The notes: generated from the letters alone by a model not told the origin. A DNA stretch of 54,043 nucleotides from an uncultured Oscillospiraceae bacterium (GCA_944387065.1 CALXDM010000011.1:1-54043), one strand, 5' to 3'; counted from the first letter of the stretch, positions 1-9,142 are shown. Program-made: numbers and translations.

Positions 1-312
1 CAGAAGGTGTCCCTGGTCATCTCCATCGTCCACGACCCGGACATCATCATCTTTGACGAGCCCACCAACGGCCTGGACGTCATCACCGCCAAGGTGGTCA
101 CCGACTTCCTCCAGGAGCTGCGCCAGCAGGGCAAGACGGTTCTGGTATCCACCCATATCTTCTCCCTGGTGGAAAAGCTGTGCGACCGGGTGGGGATCAT
201 CATCGACGGCTCCATGGCCCTGTGCGGCACCCTGGACGAGGTATGCCAGGGCAAAAATCTGGAAGATCGGTTCTTTGACCTGTATGTGGAAAGGATGGGG
301 AAGGACGCATGA
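1..312 (+). CDS. ABC transporter ATP-binding protein, C-terminal part (NatA-like), cut by window start
   Basis: The reading frame is open from base 1, so the start and the Walker A half lie outside the window. What remains is the end of an ABC nucleotide-binding domain: a Walker B/D-loop stretch IIIFDEPTNGLD and an H-loop VLVSTH, then a short C-terminal tail. The stop codon overlaps the start of the next gene (ATGA), so it is translationally coupled to the permease and almost certainly energises it. The pairing resembles NatA/NatB-type exporters of the ABC-2 class. The exported substrate (sodium, drug or peptide) cannot be read from the sequence. Confidence 0.9.
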   Translation, partial: QKVSLVISIVHDPDIIIFDEPTNGLDVITAKVVTDFLQELRQQGKTVLVSTHIFSLVEKLCDRVGIIIDGSMALCGTLDEVCQGKNLEDRFFDLYVERMGKDA

Positions 313-1478
313 AAAACGGGATGCTCACCATTTTCCGCAAGGAGTTGGCCCGCTTCTTCGGCGATAAGCGCACCACCCTGGGCACCATCCTGCTGCCCGG
401 CGTGCTCATCTTCGTGGTCTACACCTTTATGGGCTCTGCCCTGTCCAGCCAGTTCTCGGTGGAGGACGACTTCGTCCCCGCCGTCCAGGCGGTCAACCCG
501 CCCGATTCCCTGGCCGCCCTGGCGGGCCAGGCGGGGCTGGAGCTGGAGGCCATTCAGGACCAGGCGCAGGCCAAGTCCCTGTTGGAAAGCCAGGAGCTGG
601 ATCTGCTGGCTGTCTTCCCCGCCGACTTTGACGCGCAGGTGGCCGCCTATGACGTGGGCTCCGGCCAGTCCGCTCCGGTGGTAGAGCTGTACTACAACTC
701 GGCCAGCGTGGACTCCGCCGCCGCCTACGAGATGCTGGCTGCCCTGCTGTCCAGCTATGAAACCAGCCTGGCCAACAAGTTCGACGTCAACCCCGGCGGT
801 GGGGCGTACGATCTGGCCGCCGAGACGGACACCGCCGGCGCCCTGATGTCCTCCATGATGCCCATGCTGTTGGTGCTCTTCCTGTTCTCCGGGTGCATGG
901 CCACCGCCCCGGAGTCCATCGCCGGGGAGAAGGAGCGGGGCACCATCGCCACCCTGCTCATCACCCCCGTGAGCCGCAGCGGCCTGGCCCTGGGCAAGAT
1001 CTGCGCGCTATCCATCATCGCCCTGTTGTCCGGGCTGTCCAGCACCGTGGGCACCCTGCTGTCCATGCCCACGCTGATGCAGATGGACGGGGAGATGCAA
1101 ATGGCCTATACGCCCGCCCACTACCTGGCCCTGTGCCTGATCATCCTGTCCACGGTGCTGTTCATCGTGACCTGCATCTCCCTGATCTCCGCCTTTGCCA
1201 AGACCGTCAAGGAGGCCCAGACCTATGTCACCCCCCTGATGATCCTGGCCATGGTGGTGGGGCTCACCGCCATGTTCGGCGGCGGGGCCAGCACCCAGGT
1301 TTGGGCCTACCTCATCCCCTTCTACAATAGTGTGCAGGTCATGGCGGGCATCTTCGCCCTGGAGGTCAACTGGACCTTCCTGCTCATCGCCCTGGTGTCC
1401 AACCTGGCCTATACCGCTGCGTTGACCTGGGGCCTGACCCGGATGTTCTCCAGCGAGAAGATCATGTTCCAGCGCTGA
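309..1478 (+). CDS. ABC-2 type permease (NatB-like)
   Basis: A 389-residue membrane protein with the usual ABC-2 layout: one N-terminal membrane segment (about residues 24-42), a large extracytoplasmic domain (about 45-180), then about five C-terminal membrane segments. Between the first two of these is a cytoplasmic stretch containing ESIAGEKERGTIATLL, the coupling-helix signature of NatB/YhaP-like permeases. The ATG overlaps the stop of the upstream ATPase gene by 4 bases, so the two form one export system. Family known: Na+ or drug/peptide efflux. Substrate here: not determinable. Confidence 0.88.
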   Translation: MKNGMLTIFRKELARFFGDKRTTLGTILLPGVLIFVVYTFMGSALSSQFSVEDDFVPAVQAVNPPDSLAALAGQAGLELEAIQDQAQAKSLLESQELDLLAVFPADFDAQVAAYDVGSGQSAPVVELYYNSASVDSAAAYEMLAALLSSYETSLANKFDVNPGGGAYDLAAETDTAGALMSSMMPMLLVLFLFSGCMATAPESIAGEKERGTIATLLITPVSRSGLALGKICALSIIALLSGLSSTVGTLLSMPTLMQMDGEMQMAYTPAHYLALCLIILSTVLFIVTCISLISAFAKTVKEAQTYVTPLMILAMVVGLTAMFGGGASTQVWAYLIPFYNSVQVMAGIFALEVNWTFLLIALVSNLAYTAALTWGLTRMFSSEKIMFQR

Positions 1479-1588
1479 CCCCTCCAGCACCGTCCCCCGT
1501 CCGTTCCCCGCAGCCGTCGGGCGGACATCCGTTCATCTGAAAAGAGAGAATCTGCCGGAGCAGCTCCGGCTGGGAGGAAACATTGTCT

Positions 1589-2308
1589 ATGGAGCTCATC
1601 ATACAGGATCTGGTCAAACACTTCGGCACCAAGCAGGTGCTCAAAGGGGCCAGCTACACCTTCCCCAAGCAGGGGATCTACGGCCTGCTTGGCCGCAATG
1701 GGGCGGGCAAGACCACGCTGTTCAACTGCCTGTCCGCCGAGTACCCGCCGGACAGCGGCAAGGTGGAGCTGGTCCAGGACGGCGCCCCGCCCCGCCCCCT
1801 GAAGCAAGGGGATATTGGCTATGTCCTCTCCACCCCCGTGGTGCCGGAGTTCCTCACCGGGCATGAGTTTGTCAAGTTCTTCCTGGAGATCACCGGCGAC
1901 CCAGGCCACACCGGCCGCACCCCCGACGACTGGCTGGCTCTGGTGGGCATCGATCCCGATGACCGCCACCGGCTCATGCGGGGCTACTCCCACGGCATGA
2001 AGAACAAGGTGCAGATGCTGTGCTTCCTCATCGGCCGGCCCCCGGTGATCCTGCTGGACGAGCCGCTGACCTCCTTCGACGTGGTGGCCGCCCTGGAGAT
2101 GAAGAACCTGCTGCGGGAGATGCGGGAGGATCACATTCTCATCTTCTCCACCCATATCCTCCAACTGGCCACCGACCTGTGCGACGAGATCGTGGTGCTC
2201 AACCACGGCCTGCTGGAGGGGGTGGATCCCGTCCTCATCCACACCCCTGAGTTTGAGCAGCGCATCGTGGACATCCTCCGGGATGAGGGGGAGGACGAGC
2301 ATGACTAA
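1589..2308 (+). CDS. ABC transporter ATP-binding protein
   Basis: A 239-residue ATPase with Walker A GRNGAGKTT near residue 37, a signature region YSHGMKNKVQM, Walker B VILLDEPLTSFDV and H-loop IFSTHI. The signature is degenerate (SHGMKNK in place of LSGGQ), as in many ABC-2-type exporters. A GGGAGG ribosome site at 1572-1577 serves either this ATG or an in-frame TTG at 1583; ATG is preferred on codon identity. The stop overlaps the next gene by 8 bases, tying it to the large membrane protein that follows. It is probably a second, separate exporter from the one just upstream. Confidence 0.88.
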   Translation: MELIIQDLVKHFGTKQVLKGASYTFPKQGIYGLLGRNGAGKTTLFNCLSAEYPPDSGKVELVQDGAPPRPLKQGDIGYVLSTPVVPEFLTGHEFVKFFLEITGDPGHTGRTPDDWLALVGIDPDDRHRLMRGYSHGMKNKVQMLCFLIGRPPVILLDEPLTSFDVVAALEMKNLLREMREDHILIFSTHILQLATDLCDEIVVLNHGLLEGVDPVLIHTPEFEQRIVDILRDEGEDEHD

Positions 2309-3917
2309 CGCCCGGACCATCTTCCGCATCAACGCCAGTATGCGGGGCAACCAATTCATCTACTGGCTGGGCCGCCTGCCCCTGCTGCGCCGGCTGTTTA
2401 CCGACCACCTCTATTCTGCTGAGGAGGGCAAGTTCGCCCTGTTCATTCTGCAATGCCTGTGGTGGCTGATCAAGGCGCTGGGGGGCAAGCTGATCTATCT
2501 GGCTGCCTGTCTGCTCCTATCCGCCTCCCTCGCCCTGGGCGGGCCCCAGGACTTGCTGTCGCCGAACAACTTCGGCCCCTTCTGCTGGGCCTTCCTCTGG
2601 TTCAGCTTCCTGGTGGGCACCCTGCTCCAGCCCCACGCCGTGGCCCCCTCCCAGCTCAAATACACCTGCGTGCGCATGATGGCCATGGACGCCTGGCGCT
2701 ATCAGATGATCACCGGCCTGGGCCACCACCTGGCCGCCTTCGCCGGCTTTACCCCCTTCCTCATGCTGGTCACCATCCTGCTGGGTGCCGGGGCCTGGGC
2801 AGGCCTAATCATCAGCCTGGAGCTGGCCTTTGCCCGCCTGGCTGCCGAGGCCTTCCACCTGGCCCTGTACAGCCGTACCGGGGTGAGCCTGGGCAATCGG
2901 ACATGGTACATCATCCTGATGATCGTGGTTGGACTGGCCGGAGCCGCCGTCTGCCTGCTGCTCCTGCCAGAATCTCGGACCCAGGACGTCCTGCTCCACC
3001 CAGCCACCGTGCTGGTGCTGGCCGTTTTGGGCGCGGCAGGGGCCATCTACACAGTCCGCTTCCCCAGCTACTACCGCCTGGTGCTGGACACCTGCAAGGC
3101 CGAGTCTGTCTCCCCCGCGCTGGCCAAGCAGAAGGTGGCCGGCGCCCAGTTTGCCAACGTGCGTCTAAAGGACAGCGACCTGACCGCACAGGGGGACCCC
3201 CGGCTGTCTGGCTGGCCCTACTTCCAGTCCCTGTTCTTCCGCCGCCACCGCCGGATGCTCTACAAGCCGGTGAAGATCGCGCTGTTCATCATCGCCGGTG
3301 TGACCGTGGTGGTGGGCGCCGTCCTGCTGGCTTTCCGGAACGGGGAAACGCAGGCGCTGTTCAGCCTGGTCCCCCTGTCCCTGCCCTACTGCGTATTCTT
3401 CCTGTATTTCATGGACAACTCCGTGGGCACCCGCATCTGCAAGGCCATGTTCTACAACTGCGACCTGGCCATGCTCAAGTATCCCTGGTATCGCCAGGGG
3501 GATGTGGTGCTGAAAAACTTCCTGCTGCGCTTCTCCCGGCTGTGCGGGGCTACCCTGGCCCTGTCCGGGGCGGTGTGCGTGATGTTCACCGTACTCACCC
3601 TGTGCGCCGGGGGGCGGCCCCCTCTGGGAGGCTACCTGATCTTTCTGGCCGCCATCCTGTGCCTGGGGGTGTTCTTCGCCGTCCACTGCCTGGGGATGTA
3701 CTACCTGTTCCAGCCCTACACCTCTGATTTGCAGGTGAAAAACCCCTTCTTCTCCGGCATCAACTTCGCGGTGTACGCCGTCTGCTACGCCTGCATTCAG
3801 ATCCGCAGCACACCCTCCTGGTTCGCCCTGCTGGTGCTGGCGGTGACGGTGGTCTACTCCGTGCTCATCCTCGCCCTGGTCTACCGCCGGGCCCCCCGTA
3901 CCTTCCGGGTGAAGTGA
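2301..3917 (+). CDS. large polytopic membrane protein, putative ABC exporter permease
   Basis: 538 residues with about ten to twelve hydrophobic segments in two clusters (about residues 50-260 and 335-530), separated by a soluble loop with a basic run FFRRHRRMLYK. The ATG at 2301 has GGGGAGG seven bases upstream and lies inside the end of the ATPase gene, so the two are co-translated. No ATPase domain is present in this chain, so the preceding protein presumably supplies energy. The family is not one I can name securely; it resembles the poorly described ABC-2-like 'putative ABC exporter' permeases of Clostridia. Substrate unknown. Confidence 0.75.
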   Translation: MTNARTIFRINASMRGNQFIYWLGRLPLLRRLFTDHLYSAEEGKFALFILQCLWWLIKALGGKLIYLAACLLLSASLALGGPQDLLSPNNFGPFCWAFLWFSFLVGTLLQPHAVAPSQLKYTCVRMMAMDAWRYQMITGLGHHLAAFAGFTPFLMLVTILLGAGAWAGLIISLELAFARLAAEAFHLALYSRTGVSLGNRTWYIILMIVVGLAGAAVCLLLLPESRTQDVLLHPATVLVLAVLGAAGAIYTVRFPSYYRLVLDTCKAESVSPALAKQKVAGAQFANVRLKDSDLTAQGDPRLSGWPYFQSLFFRRHRRMLYKPVKIALFIIAGVTVVVGAVLLAFRNGETQALFSLVPLSLPYCVFFLYFMDNSVGTRICKAMFYNCDLAMLKYPWYRQGDVVLKNFLLRFSRLCGATLALSGAVCVMFTVLTLCAGGRPPLGGYLIFLAAILCLGVFFAVHCLGMYYLFQPYTSDLQVKNPFFSGINFAVYAVCYACIQIRSTPSWFALLVLAVTVVYSVLILALVYRRAPRTFRVK

Positions 3918-3926
3918 GCCTGGGAC

Positions 3927-3955
3927 TTGTGCCCGCAGCCAGGTTGTGTTATGAT
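3927..3955 (+). promoter_or_regulatory. promoter of pepF
   Basis: TTGTGC at 3927-3932, a 17-base spacer, and TATGAT at 3950-3955, about 50 bases before the pepF start. It separates pepF from the ABC genes upstream. Confidence 0.5.
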
Positions 3956-4004
3956 GCTATGATAATCTGCAACCATCCCTATGTTTGCCTTTGGAGGTAT
4001 CAGC

Positions 4005-5810
4005 ATGGCAAAACACAACAAGATCCCCCAGCGCGGCGAGGTCCCCGTGGCGGAGACCTGGGACCTCACCGACCTGTACCCGAATGACGCGGCCTGGCAG
4101 CAGGACCTGGACGAGACCCGGGCCCTGGCCGCCCGCATTCCCAGCTACGCCGGCCGCCTGGCCGAGCGGGCCGACACCCTCTATGAGTTCCTGGAGCTGA
4201 ACCAGACCCTGGACACCCACATCAGCAACCTGGCCCACTACGCCTTCCGCAAGGGGGACGAGGACACCCGCGTGCCTGAATACCAGGCCATGCAGGGCAA
4301 GCTGACCAGCACCCTGGTGGAGCTGAACCGGGACAGCGCCTTCGCCACCCCAGAGCTGATCGCCATCCCGCCGGACACCCTGGAGCGCTTCTACGCCCAG
4401 CAGCCCGCCCTGGCGCTCTACCGCCGGTACTTCCAGGTGCTGCAAGACCGGCGGGCCCATGTGCTGTCCGACGCGGAGGAGCGGCTGCTGGCCGCCGCCG
4501 GCGAGATGGCCCAGGCGCCGGAGGACATCTACGGCAAGCTCACCAACGCCGACCTGACCTTCCCCGACGCCATGGACGGGCAGGGCAACCCGGTCCCCCT
4601 GTCCGACGGCTCCTTTGTCCCCACCCAGATGAGCGAGGACCGGGTGCTGCGGGAGAACGCCTTCCGCACCTATTACAAGACCTATGGCTCCATCCGCAAC
4701 ACCGCCGCGGCGGTGCTCTCCGCCCAGGTCAAGCAGCTGCAGTTCTACGCCACCGCCCGGAAGTATGAAAGCTCCCTGGCCGCCGCCGTGGCCGGCACCC
4801 GGGTCCCTCCCCAGGTCTACCACAACCTCATTGACACGGTCAACGCCAACCTGGACAAACTCCACCGCTATGTCCGCCTGCGCAAGAAGCTGCTGGGGGT
4901 GGATCAGCTGCATATGTACGACATCTATGCCCCCATGGTGTCCGGTGCGGATCGGCCCATCCCCTTCTCCCAGGCCAAGGAGACGGTCTACGCCGCGCTG
5001 GCCCCCCTGGGCGAGGACTACCGGGCCATCCTCCAGGAGGGCTTTACCCACCGCTGGATCGACGTGCGGGAAAACCTGGGCAAGCGCTCGGGGGCCTACT
5101 CCGCCGGCGCGCTGTGCCATCCCTATGTGCTGCTCAACCACAAGGACAATCTGGACGGGATGTTCACCCTGGCCCACGAGATGGGCCATGCCATCCACTC
5201 CTACCTGTCCAACAAAACCCAGCCCGCCCCCTACCGGGACTATGTGATCTTCGTGGCCGAGGTGGCATCCACCTGCAACGAGGCCCTGCTCATGGAGTAC
5301 CTGCTGGCCCGAACCACCGACCGGAAGGAGCGGGCCTGGCTGATCAACCACTTCCTGGAGCAGTTTAAGGGCACCCTCTACCGCCAGACCATGTTCGCCG
5401 AGTTCGAGCTGCGCATGGGCCAGCTCAACGCCCAGGGGGAAACCCTCACCGCCGACCTGCTGTCCCGGGAGTACCGGGCGCTGAACGAGAAGTACTACGG
5501 GCCCGACCTGATCTCCGATGAGGAGATCGCCCTGGAGTGGGCCCGTATCCCCCATTTCTACTACAACTACTATGTCTATCAGTATGCCACAGGCTATTCC
5601 GCCGCCATCGCCCTGTCCCGCCGCATTTTGCAAGAGGGCCAGGGGGCGGTGCAGGATTACCTGGGCTTTCTGGGGGGCGGCTGCTCCCAGGATCCGGTGG
5701 ATCTGCTGCGGGGGGCCGGGGTGGATATGTCCACCCCCCAGCCCATCCAGGCCGCCCTGGACCTTTTCCAGTCCCTGCTGGACGAGATGGAAGCCCTCAC
5801 GGAGAATTGA
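4005..5810 (+). CDS. pepF: oligoendopeptidase F (M3B metallopeptidase)
   Basis: A 601-residue cytoplasmic zinc peptidase that cleaves short peptides. The zinc site is visible as HEMGH at residues 391-395, with the third ligand Glu in EVASTCNEA near residue 419. The C-terminal IPHFYYNYYVYQYATG is typical of PepF, as is the overall length of about 600. The start chosen is the ATG at 4005, seven bases after GGAGG; an in-frame ATG at 3981 has no ribosome site. It has its own promoter and ends in a strong terminator, so it is a single-gene unit. Role by family: peptide recycling and nutrition. Confidence 0.96.
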   Translation: MAKHNKIPQRGEVPVAETWDLTDLYPNDAAWQQDLDETRALAARIPSYAGRLAERADTLYEFLELNQTLDTHISNLAHYAFRKGDEDTRVPEYQAMQGKLTSTLVELNRDSAFATPELIAIPPDTLERFYAQQPALALYRRYFQVLQDRRAHVLSDAEERLLAAAGEMAQAPEDIYGKLTNADLTFPDAMDGQGNPVPLSDGSFVPTQMSEDRVLRENAFRTYYKTYGSIRNTAAAVLSAQVKQLQFYATARKYESSLAAAVAGTRVPPQVYHNLIDTVNANLDKLHRYVRLRKKLLGVDQLHMYDIYAPMVSGADRPIPFSQAKETVYAALAPLGEDYRAILQEGFTHRWIDVRENLGKRSGAYSAGALCHPYVLLNHKDNLDGMFTLAHEMGHAIHSYLSNKTQPAPYRDYVIFVAEVASTCNEALLMEYLLARTTDRKERAWLINHFLEQFKGTLYRQTMFAEFELRMGQLNAQGETLTADLLSREYRALNEKYYGPDLISDEEIALEWARIPHFYYNYYVYQYATGYSAAIALSRRILQEGQGAVQDYLGFLGGGCSQDPVDLLRGAGVDMSTPQPIQAALDLFQSLLDEMEALTEN

Positions 5811-5825
5811 CCTTCAGGTAAAAAA

Positions 5826-5862
5826 GCCGACAGTCCGCCAGAGACGGACTGTCGGCTTTTTT
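5826..5862 (+). terminator. rho-independent terminator after pepF
   Basis: A perfect 12-base stem, GCCGACAGTCCG (5826-5837) with CGGACTGTCGGC (5845-5856), a 7-base loop, and six Ts. It is flanked by As on the left, so it may work in both directions. Confidence 0.92.
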
Positions 5863-6112
5863 CGGGGATTTGCCCACAACAAATCCCCTTGACACCTTTT
5901 ATGTCTACCCCTTCCGCACCTGGGAGGATGGATCCGGATGTGGAAAACCCTGCGGAAGTTGTTGAAACTTCTGGCCACAGGGTTTGGCTGCCCACAGGCT
6001 TGGTGGGAGGGATTCAAGAAAATTCGGAACTTTTTAGGGGCAAATCTGCCGTCAAAGAAATTATCGCAACCCTTTTCTCTCCTGGAAGGAGTTGGAATCC
6101 TTCCGCCCCACC
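5863..6112. other. non-coding gap, 250 bases
   Basis: This lies between the pepF terminator and the end of the minus-strand metallophosphoesterase gene. I see no convincing gene, promoter or structured element in it. Confidence 0.5.
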
Positions 6113-7222
6113 TCACTTCCGCAACCGCCCCCGGTACCAGCCCGTCATCCCCTCTTTCTTCACCAGACAGCCCCGGCTGCCGCACCGCACCAGCTTCAAC
6201 CGCTCCCCTGCGGACACCGGCAGCAGATAATCGGTGGTGTCCTCGCAATGCACTTTCCCATCGGACAGGCGGGTGTAAATGTACTCCTTCAGGATCCATA
6301 GTTCCCGGCCGGTGGACAGGTGCCGGCACCAGCAGCAGTCCCCCTCCTCCCGCAGCACCTGGATGGCGCTGTCGCTCCAGCGGATGTTCAGAGGGTCCCG
6401 GCTGGCCTGCTGGTCCTCCTCCGCCACCACCGTGGGAAGGCCGTCATAGGCCACATAGTCCATCCCATCCCCGTACACATCGGGGATAATCAGCGCGTTG
6501 AGCTGCCCATCCAGCTTGAGCACACATCCACCGTCAATGGACGCGATGTGCCGCTCTCGGCAGATCAGGGGCCGGGCGGTGGGGATGCTGGGGTTGTATA
6601 GGGTCACCGGCCAATGGCCCACCACCACCCACTTTTGGAAGGACAGCCCCTGGCCCAGAAAGTCGTCGTTCTTCATACATCCGTATGCCTCCAGCTCCTC
6701 CAACCTGTCCTCCCGGGGCAGTCCGCCGTGGACGAACAGGTAGCGCCCCGCCGCCAGGATGTGGGGCAACTCCAGCAGGAAGCGGCTCTCTCTGGGGAAA
6801 CGCTCCAGGATAGCCTGCCGGATGGCCGGCAGGTCCTCCGGCCCCCGGGCCTCCAGCCCCAGCTGGGCGGCCAATTGCAGGATCAGTGAGCGCCTGCCCC
6901 AGCGGCGGAACACCGGCCACAGCTCCTGGTCGATGCTGGGGCGGATCTTGGCCAGGAAGATCTTGTCCACGTGGTCACAGTTGCCGCACAGGGGATACAC
7001 CGTGTGGGTCTGCCCCAGCTCCAGCAGGTAGCGCAGCAGCCCCAGGCTGTCCTCCCCTTTCTCAAACAGGTCCCCCACCAGCACCAGCACATCCGCCGGG
7101 GAGAAGCCCGCCTTGTCCAGCACCCCTTTCAGAAAGGGCAGGTTCCCATGGATGTCGCTGACGGCGATCACCCGTCGGCCCGCCGGGATGTCCGGTCGAA
7201 TCACCTTGGCAAGTTGCTTCAA
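6113..7222 (-). CDS. metallophosphoesterase (calcineurin-like)
   Basis: A cytoplasmic phosphoesterase of about 369 residues. Metal-binding motifs appear in order: SDIHGN near the N terminus, VGDLFEKG, a variant GNCDH (GNH(D/E) in most relatives), GHWPV and a late VHGGLP. This resembles ApaH/PP2A-like protein or dinucleotide phosphatases. The start is uncertain. A GTG at 7285 opens the frame further, but a promoter -10 at 7302-7307 would leave almost no leader for it. The TTG at 7222 has GGAAGGGAAG just upstream and is preferred. The C-terminal 100 residues, after VAYDGLPTVVAEE, look like an extra domain with no recognised signature. Substrate unknown. Confidence 0.82.
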   Translation of the reverse strand: MKQLAKVIRPDIPAGRRVIAVSDIHGNLPFLKGVLDKAGFSPADVLVLVGDLFEKGEDSLGLLRYLLELGQTHTVYPLCGNCDHVDKIFLAKIRPSIDQELWPVFRRWGRRSLILQLAAQLGLEARGPEDLPAIRQAILERFPRESRFLLELPHILAAGRYLFVHGGLPREDRLEELEAYGCMKNDDFLGQGLSFQKWVVVGHWPVTLYNPSIPTARPLICRERHIASIDGGCVLKLDGQLNALIIPDVYGDGMDYVAYDGLPTVVAEEDQQASRDPLNIRWSDSAIQVLREEGDCCWCRHLSTGRELWILKEYIYTRLSDGKVHCEDTTDYLLPVSAGERLKLVRCGSRGCLVKKEGMTGWYRGRLRK

Positions 7223-7301
7223 TTTCGCTTCACTTCCCTTCCATTCCAGCACCTCAGCCCCGGCAGAGGGCGGGGGGTGCCTCACTTTGGAATGAGAGTT
7301 T

Positions 7302-7330
7302 AGTATACCACATTCTTCCCCGCTTGAGAA
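7302..7330 (-). promoter_or_regulatory. promoter of the metallophosphoesterase gene
   Basis: On the minus strand: TTCTCA (7325-7330), a 17-base spacer, and an extended -10 TGTGGTATACT (TATACT at 7302-7307). The same 14 bases occur in front of secA. Confidence 0.5.
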
Positions 7331-7386
7331 GCCAATTTCGCGCCGGCGCTCCGGTGCCGAGCAGAGGAGCGCCGCTGGAAAAGCTG

Positions 7387-7415
7387 TTTACTTTACCACT
7401 TCAATCTGTTAGAAT
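7387..7415 (+). promoter_or_regulatory. promoter of the yerC-like gene
   Basis: TTTACT at 7387-7392, a 17-base spacer and TAGAAT at 7410-7415, about 78 bases before the start codon at 7493. Confidence 0.5.
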
Positions 7416-7492
7416 ATAGGCAATTCCCAGTTGTCTGCGCGGGGGCGGTCCGCCCTGTCCGGCCCGCCGTCCACCCAAATAAGGAGGACAAT

Positions 7493-7807
7493 ATGCCAAA
7501 GGTATCCAACAAGCAGCGGAGCATGGCCCTGTATCAGAGCATCCTAGAGCTGAAGGATCTGGACGAGTGCTGTGCTTTTTTTGACGACCTGTGCACCGTG
7601 GGCGAGCTGCGGGCCCTGGAGCAGCGGTATGACGTGGCCATCCTGCTGGACCAGGGGATGGTATACACCGACATCCTGGAAAAGACCGGGGCCAGCTCGG
7701 CCACCATCAGCCGGGTCAACCGGATCTTCTCCTTTGGTGCCGGGGGCTTCCGGCGGATGATCCAGCGGCGCAAGCGGCGGGAGGAGCCTGGGCATGGAGG
7801 GGTCTGA
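7493..7807 (+). CDS. YerC/YecD family TrpR-related DNA-binding protein
   Basis: A 104-residue protein matching the TrpR-like helical fold of the YerC/YecD family: ELKDLDECCAFFDDLCT, then RYDVAILLDQGMVYTDI, then a helix-turn-helix GASSATISRVNR. The C terminus is basic (RRMIQRRKRR). AAGGAGG lies six bases before the ATG. The next gene starts inside this one (14-base overlap), so the pair is translationally coupled. Family members are presumed transcription regulators. The target is unknown; the coupled unknown protein or the gene itself are the simplest guesses. Confidence 0.88.
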   Translation: MPKVSNKQRSMALYQSILELKDLDECCAFFDDLCTVGELRALEQRYDVAILLDQGMVYTDILEKTGASSATISRVNRIFSFGAGGFRRMIQRRKRREEPGHGGV

Positions 7808-8234
7808 GCGGTTGGAGGCACTGCGGCAATGCTATGCCGAGTACCTGGAAGAGCGGCGGATGCTGCTCCAGGCGGGAGGTGCCTTTCAGGGGATCTCCCG
7901 GTTTTTTACCGGCCCGCCCGCTGGGGAGCGGGTGATGGCCCAGCGCTTCCTGCGCCAGTTGGAGGGATGCGTGGCCCAGCTGGCTGAGACGGGCGAGACC
8001 GAGCTGGCCGCCCAGGCGGCGGCCTTCATGCTCCTGGAGGCAGAGGGCTTTGACTACAACTCCCAGCTGATGTTCCAGGCGGCGGAATCTTACTGCCTGC
8101 CCCTTTTGTCCGTCCTGGACCCGGCGGACGCCAAGCGGCTGCTGTCCGGCTATACCGCCCGCTACCCCAAGCGCAAGCTGCTCCTGCCCAAGCAGGAGCA
8201 GGTGCTGGCCGCCCTGACCCAGGCGGCGAAATAG
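7794..8234 (+). CDS. hypothetical protein coupled to the YerC-like regulator
   Basis: 146 residues, predicted largely helical, soluble, with no signal peptide or membrane segment. I do not recognise a family. It has a GGAGGAG ribosome site inside the preceding gene and overlaps it by 14 bases, and it is followed at once by a strong terminator, so the two genes form a closed unit. The conserved-looking middle (FMLLEAEGFDYNSQLMFQAA) and C-terminal YPKRKLLLPKQEQVL suggest a real protein. A role alongside the regulator is inference only. Confidence 0.75.
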   Translation: MEGSERLEALRQCYAEYLEERRMLLQAGGAFQGISRFFTGPPAGERVMAQRFLRQLEGCVAQLAETGETELAAQAAAFMLLEAEGFDYNSQLMFQAAESYCLPLLSVLDPADAKRLLSGYTARYPKRKLLLPKQEQVLAALTQAAK

Positions 8235-8263
8235 GATCTTCCATCGGTAGGCCAAACGGGAAA

Positions 8264-8293
8264 GGAGCGCCCCAGGCAGGGGCGCTCCTTTTT
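8264..8293 (+). terminator. rho-independent terminator
   Basis: A 10-base perfect stem GGAGCGCCCC / GGGGCGCTCC with a 5-base loop and five Ts. It closes the yerC-like unit. Confidence 0.92.
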
Positions 8294-8356
8294 GCGTTCG
8301 TTCTCTCTTCCCTTTGCTGCGCGTCCAGTGGCTGAGCCGGAGGGCCACAGGGCGGC

Positions 8357-9142
8357 TTACTGGGGCGTTGCCACCAGGAAGCACATATCGTTCAAATCGC
8401 CGTTGGATTCATCAAAGAAATCATAGAAGGTGAAATTGTACAGGAACCGCTCCGCGCTGTACACGCCGTAGCCATCCTGGTTGTGGTCGGTGGTGTCATA
8501 GGGATCGGCCACAATGATCACGTCGTCCTGGGTGGTCTCAGTGCCCATGGTGTCATACCCAATGAGGACCTGCCAGTGCCCGCCCCAGTCGTTCCAGCCG
8601 ATCAGAATGGGGTCCCCGGCGGCCAGGGTCTGCTGGATGTAGTCGAAGGTGAACACCTCATACACCGTATCCACGCAGTCATAGGTGGAGTACAGGTCAA
8701 ATCCGCCCACTCCCTCAAAGATCTCCATGAGCTGCCGCAGACTGGTGGCCTCCGCCGCCAGGCCGTTGCTCCGATAGGCCGCCAGGCTCTCCTCGTTGTG
8801 CTCACCCAGCCTGCCATACCAGTTGAGCACCATCAGCGCACTGGACACGCCGCAGCTCCACTCGCTGGTCTGCTGCTGAGTCTGGAAGTGGGTGAGGATG
8901 GTCAGCGTATCGCTGGACTCCAGGTTGTAAAAGTCCAAGGAACTGAAATAGGGGCTGCCCGTATGGTCGCCCGCCCGCTCCACGCTGTCCGCGCCGTCCT
9001 CCGGGCTCAGGTCACAGGTGTAGGCGATCTTCATTTCGTCGGTGGCATTCCCCCCGGCCTCTTCGCCCGACTCCTGCCGGCAGCCGGCCAGGACGGTGGC
9101 GCACAGGCAAAACACAAGGATGCATACAATTTGTTTTTTCAT
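8357..9142 (-). CDS. lipoprotein with papain-like C39 peptidase domain
   Basis: 261 residues. The N terminus is a lipoprotein signal (hydrophobic stretch, then VLAGC), so the protein should sit on the outer face of the membrane. The C39/papain-like signature follows: SEWSCGVSSALMVLNWYG with the nucleophile Cys, then GGHWQVLIGYD with His, then a DPYD Asp, spaced as in C39-like peptidases. There is no ABC exporter domain, so it is not a bacteriocin maturase. It is more likely a surface peptidase or a binding protein using the same fold. GGAG precedes the ATG. The gene stands alone, and the leader upstream is long. Confidence 0.85.
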   Translation of the reverse strand: MKKQIVCILVFCLCATVLAGCRQESGEEAGGNATDEMKIAYTCDLSPEDGADSVERAGDHTGSPYFSSLDFYNLESSDTLTILTHFQTQQQTSEWSCGVSSALMVLNWYGRLGEHNEESLAAYRSNGLAAEATSLRQLMEIFEGVGGFDLYSTYDCVDTVYEVFTFDYIQQTLAAGDPILIGWNDWGGHWQVLIGYDTMGTETTQDDVIIVADPYDTTDHNQDGYGVYSAERFLYNFTFYDFFDESNGDLNDMCFLVATPQ

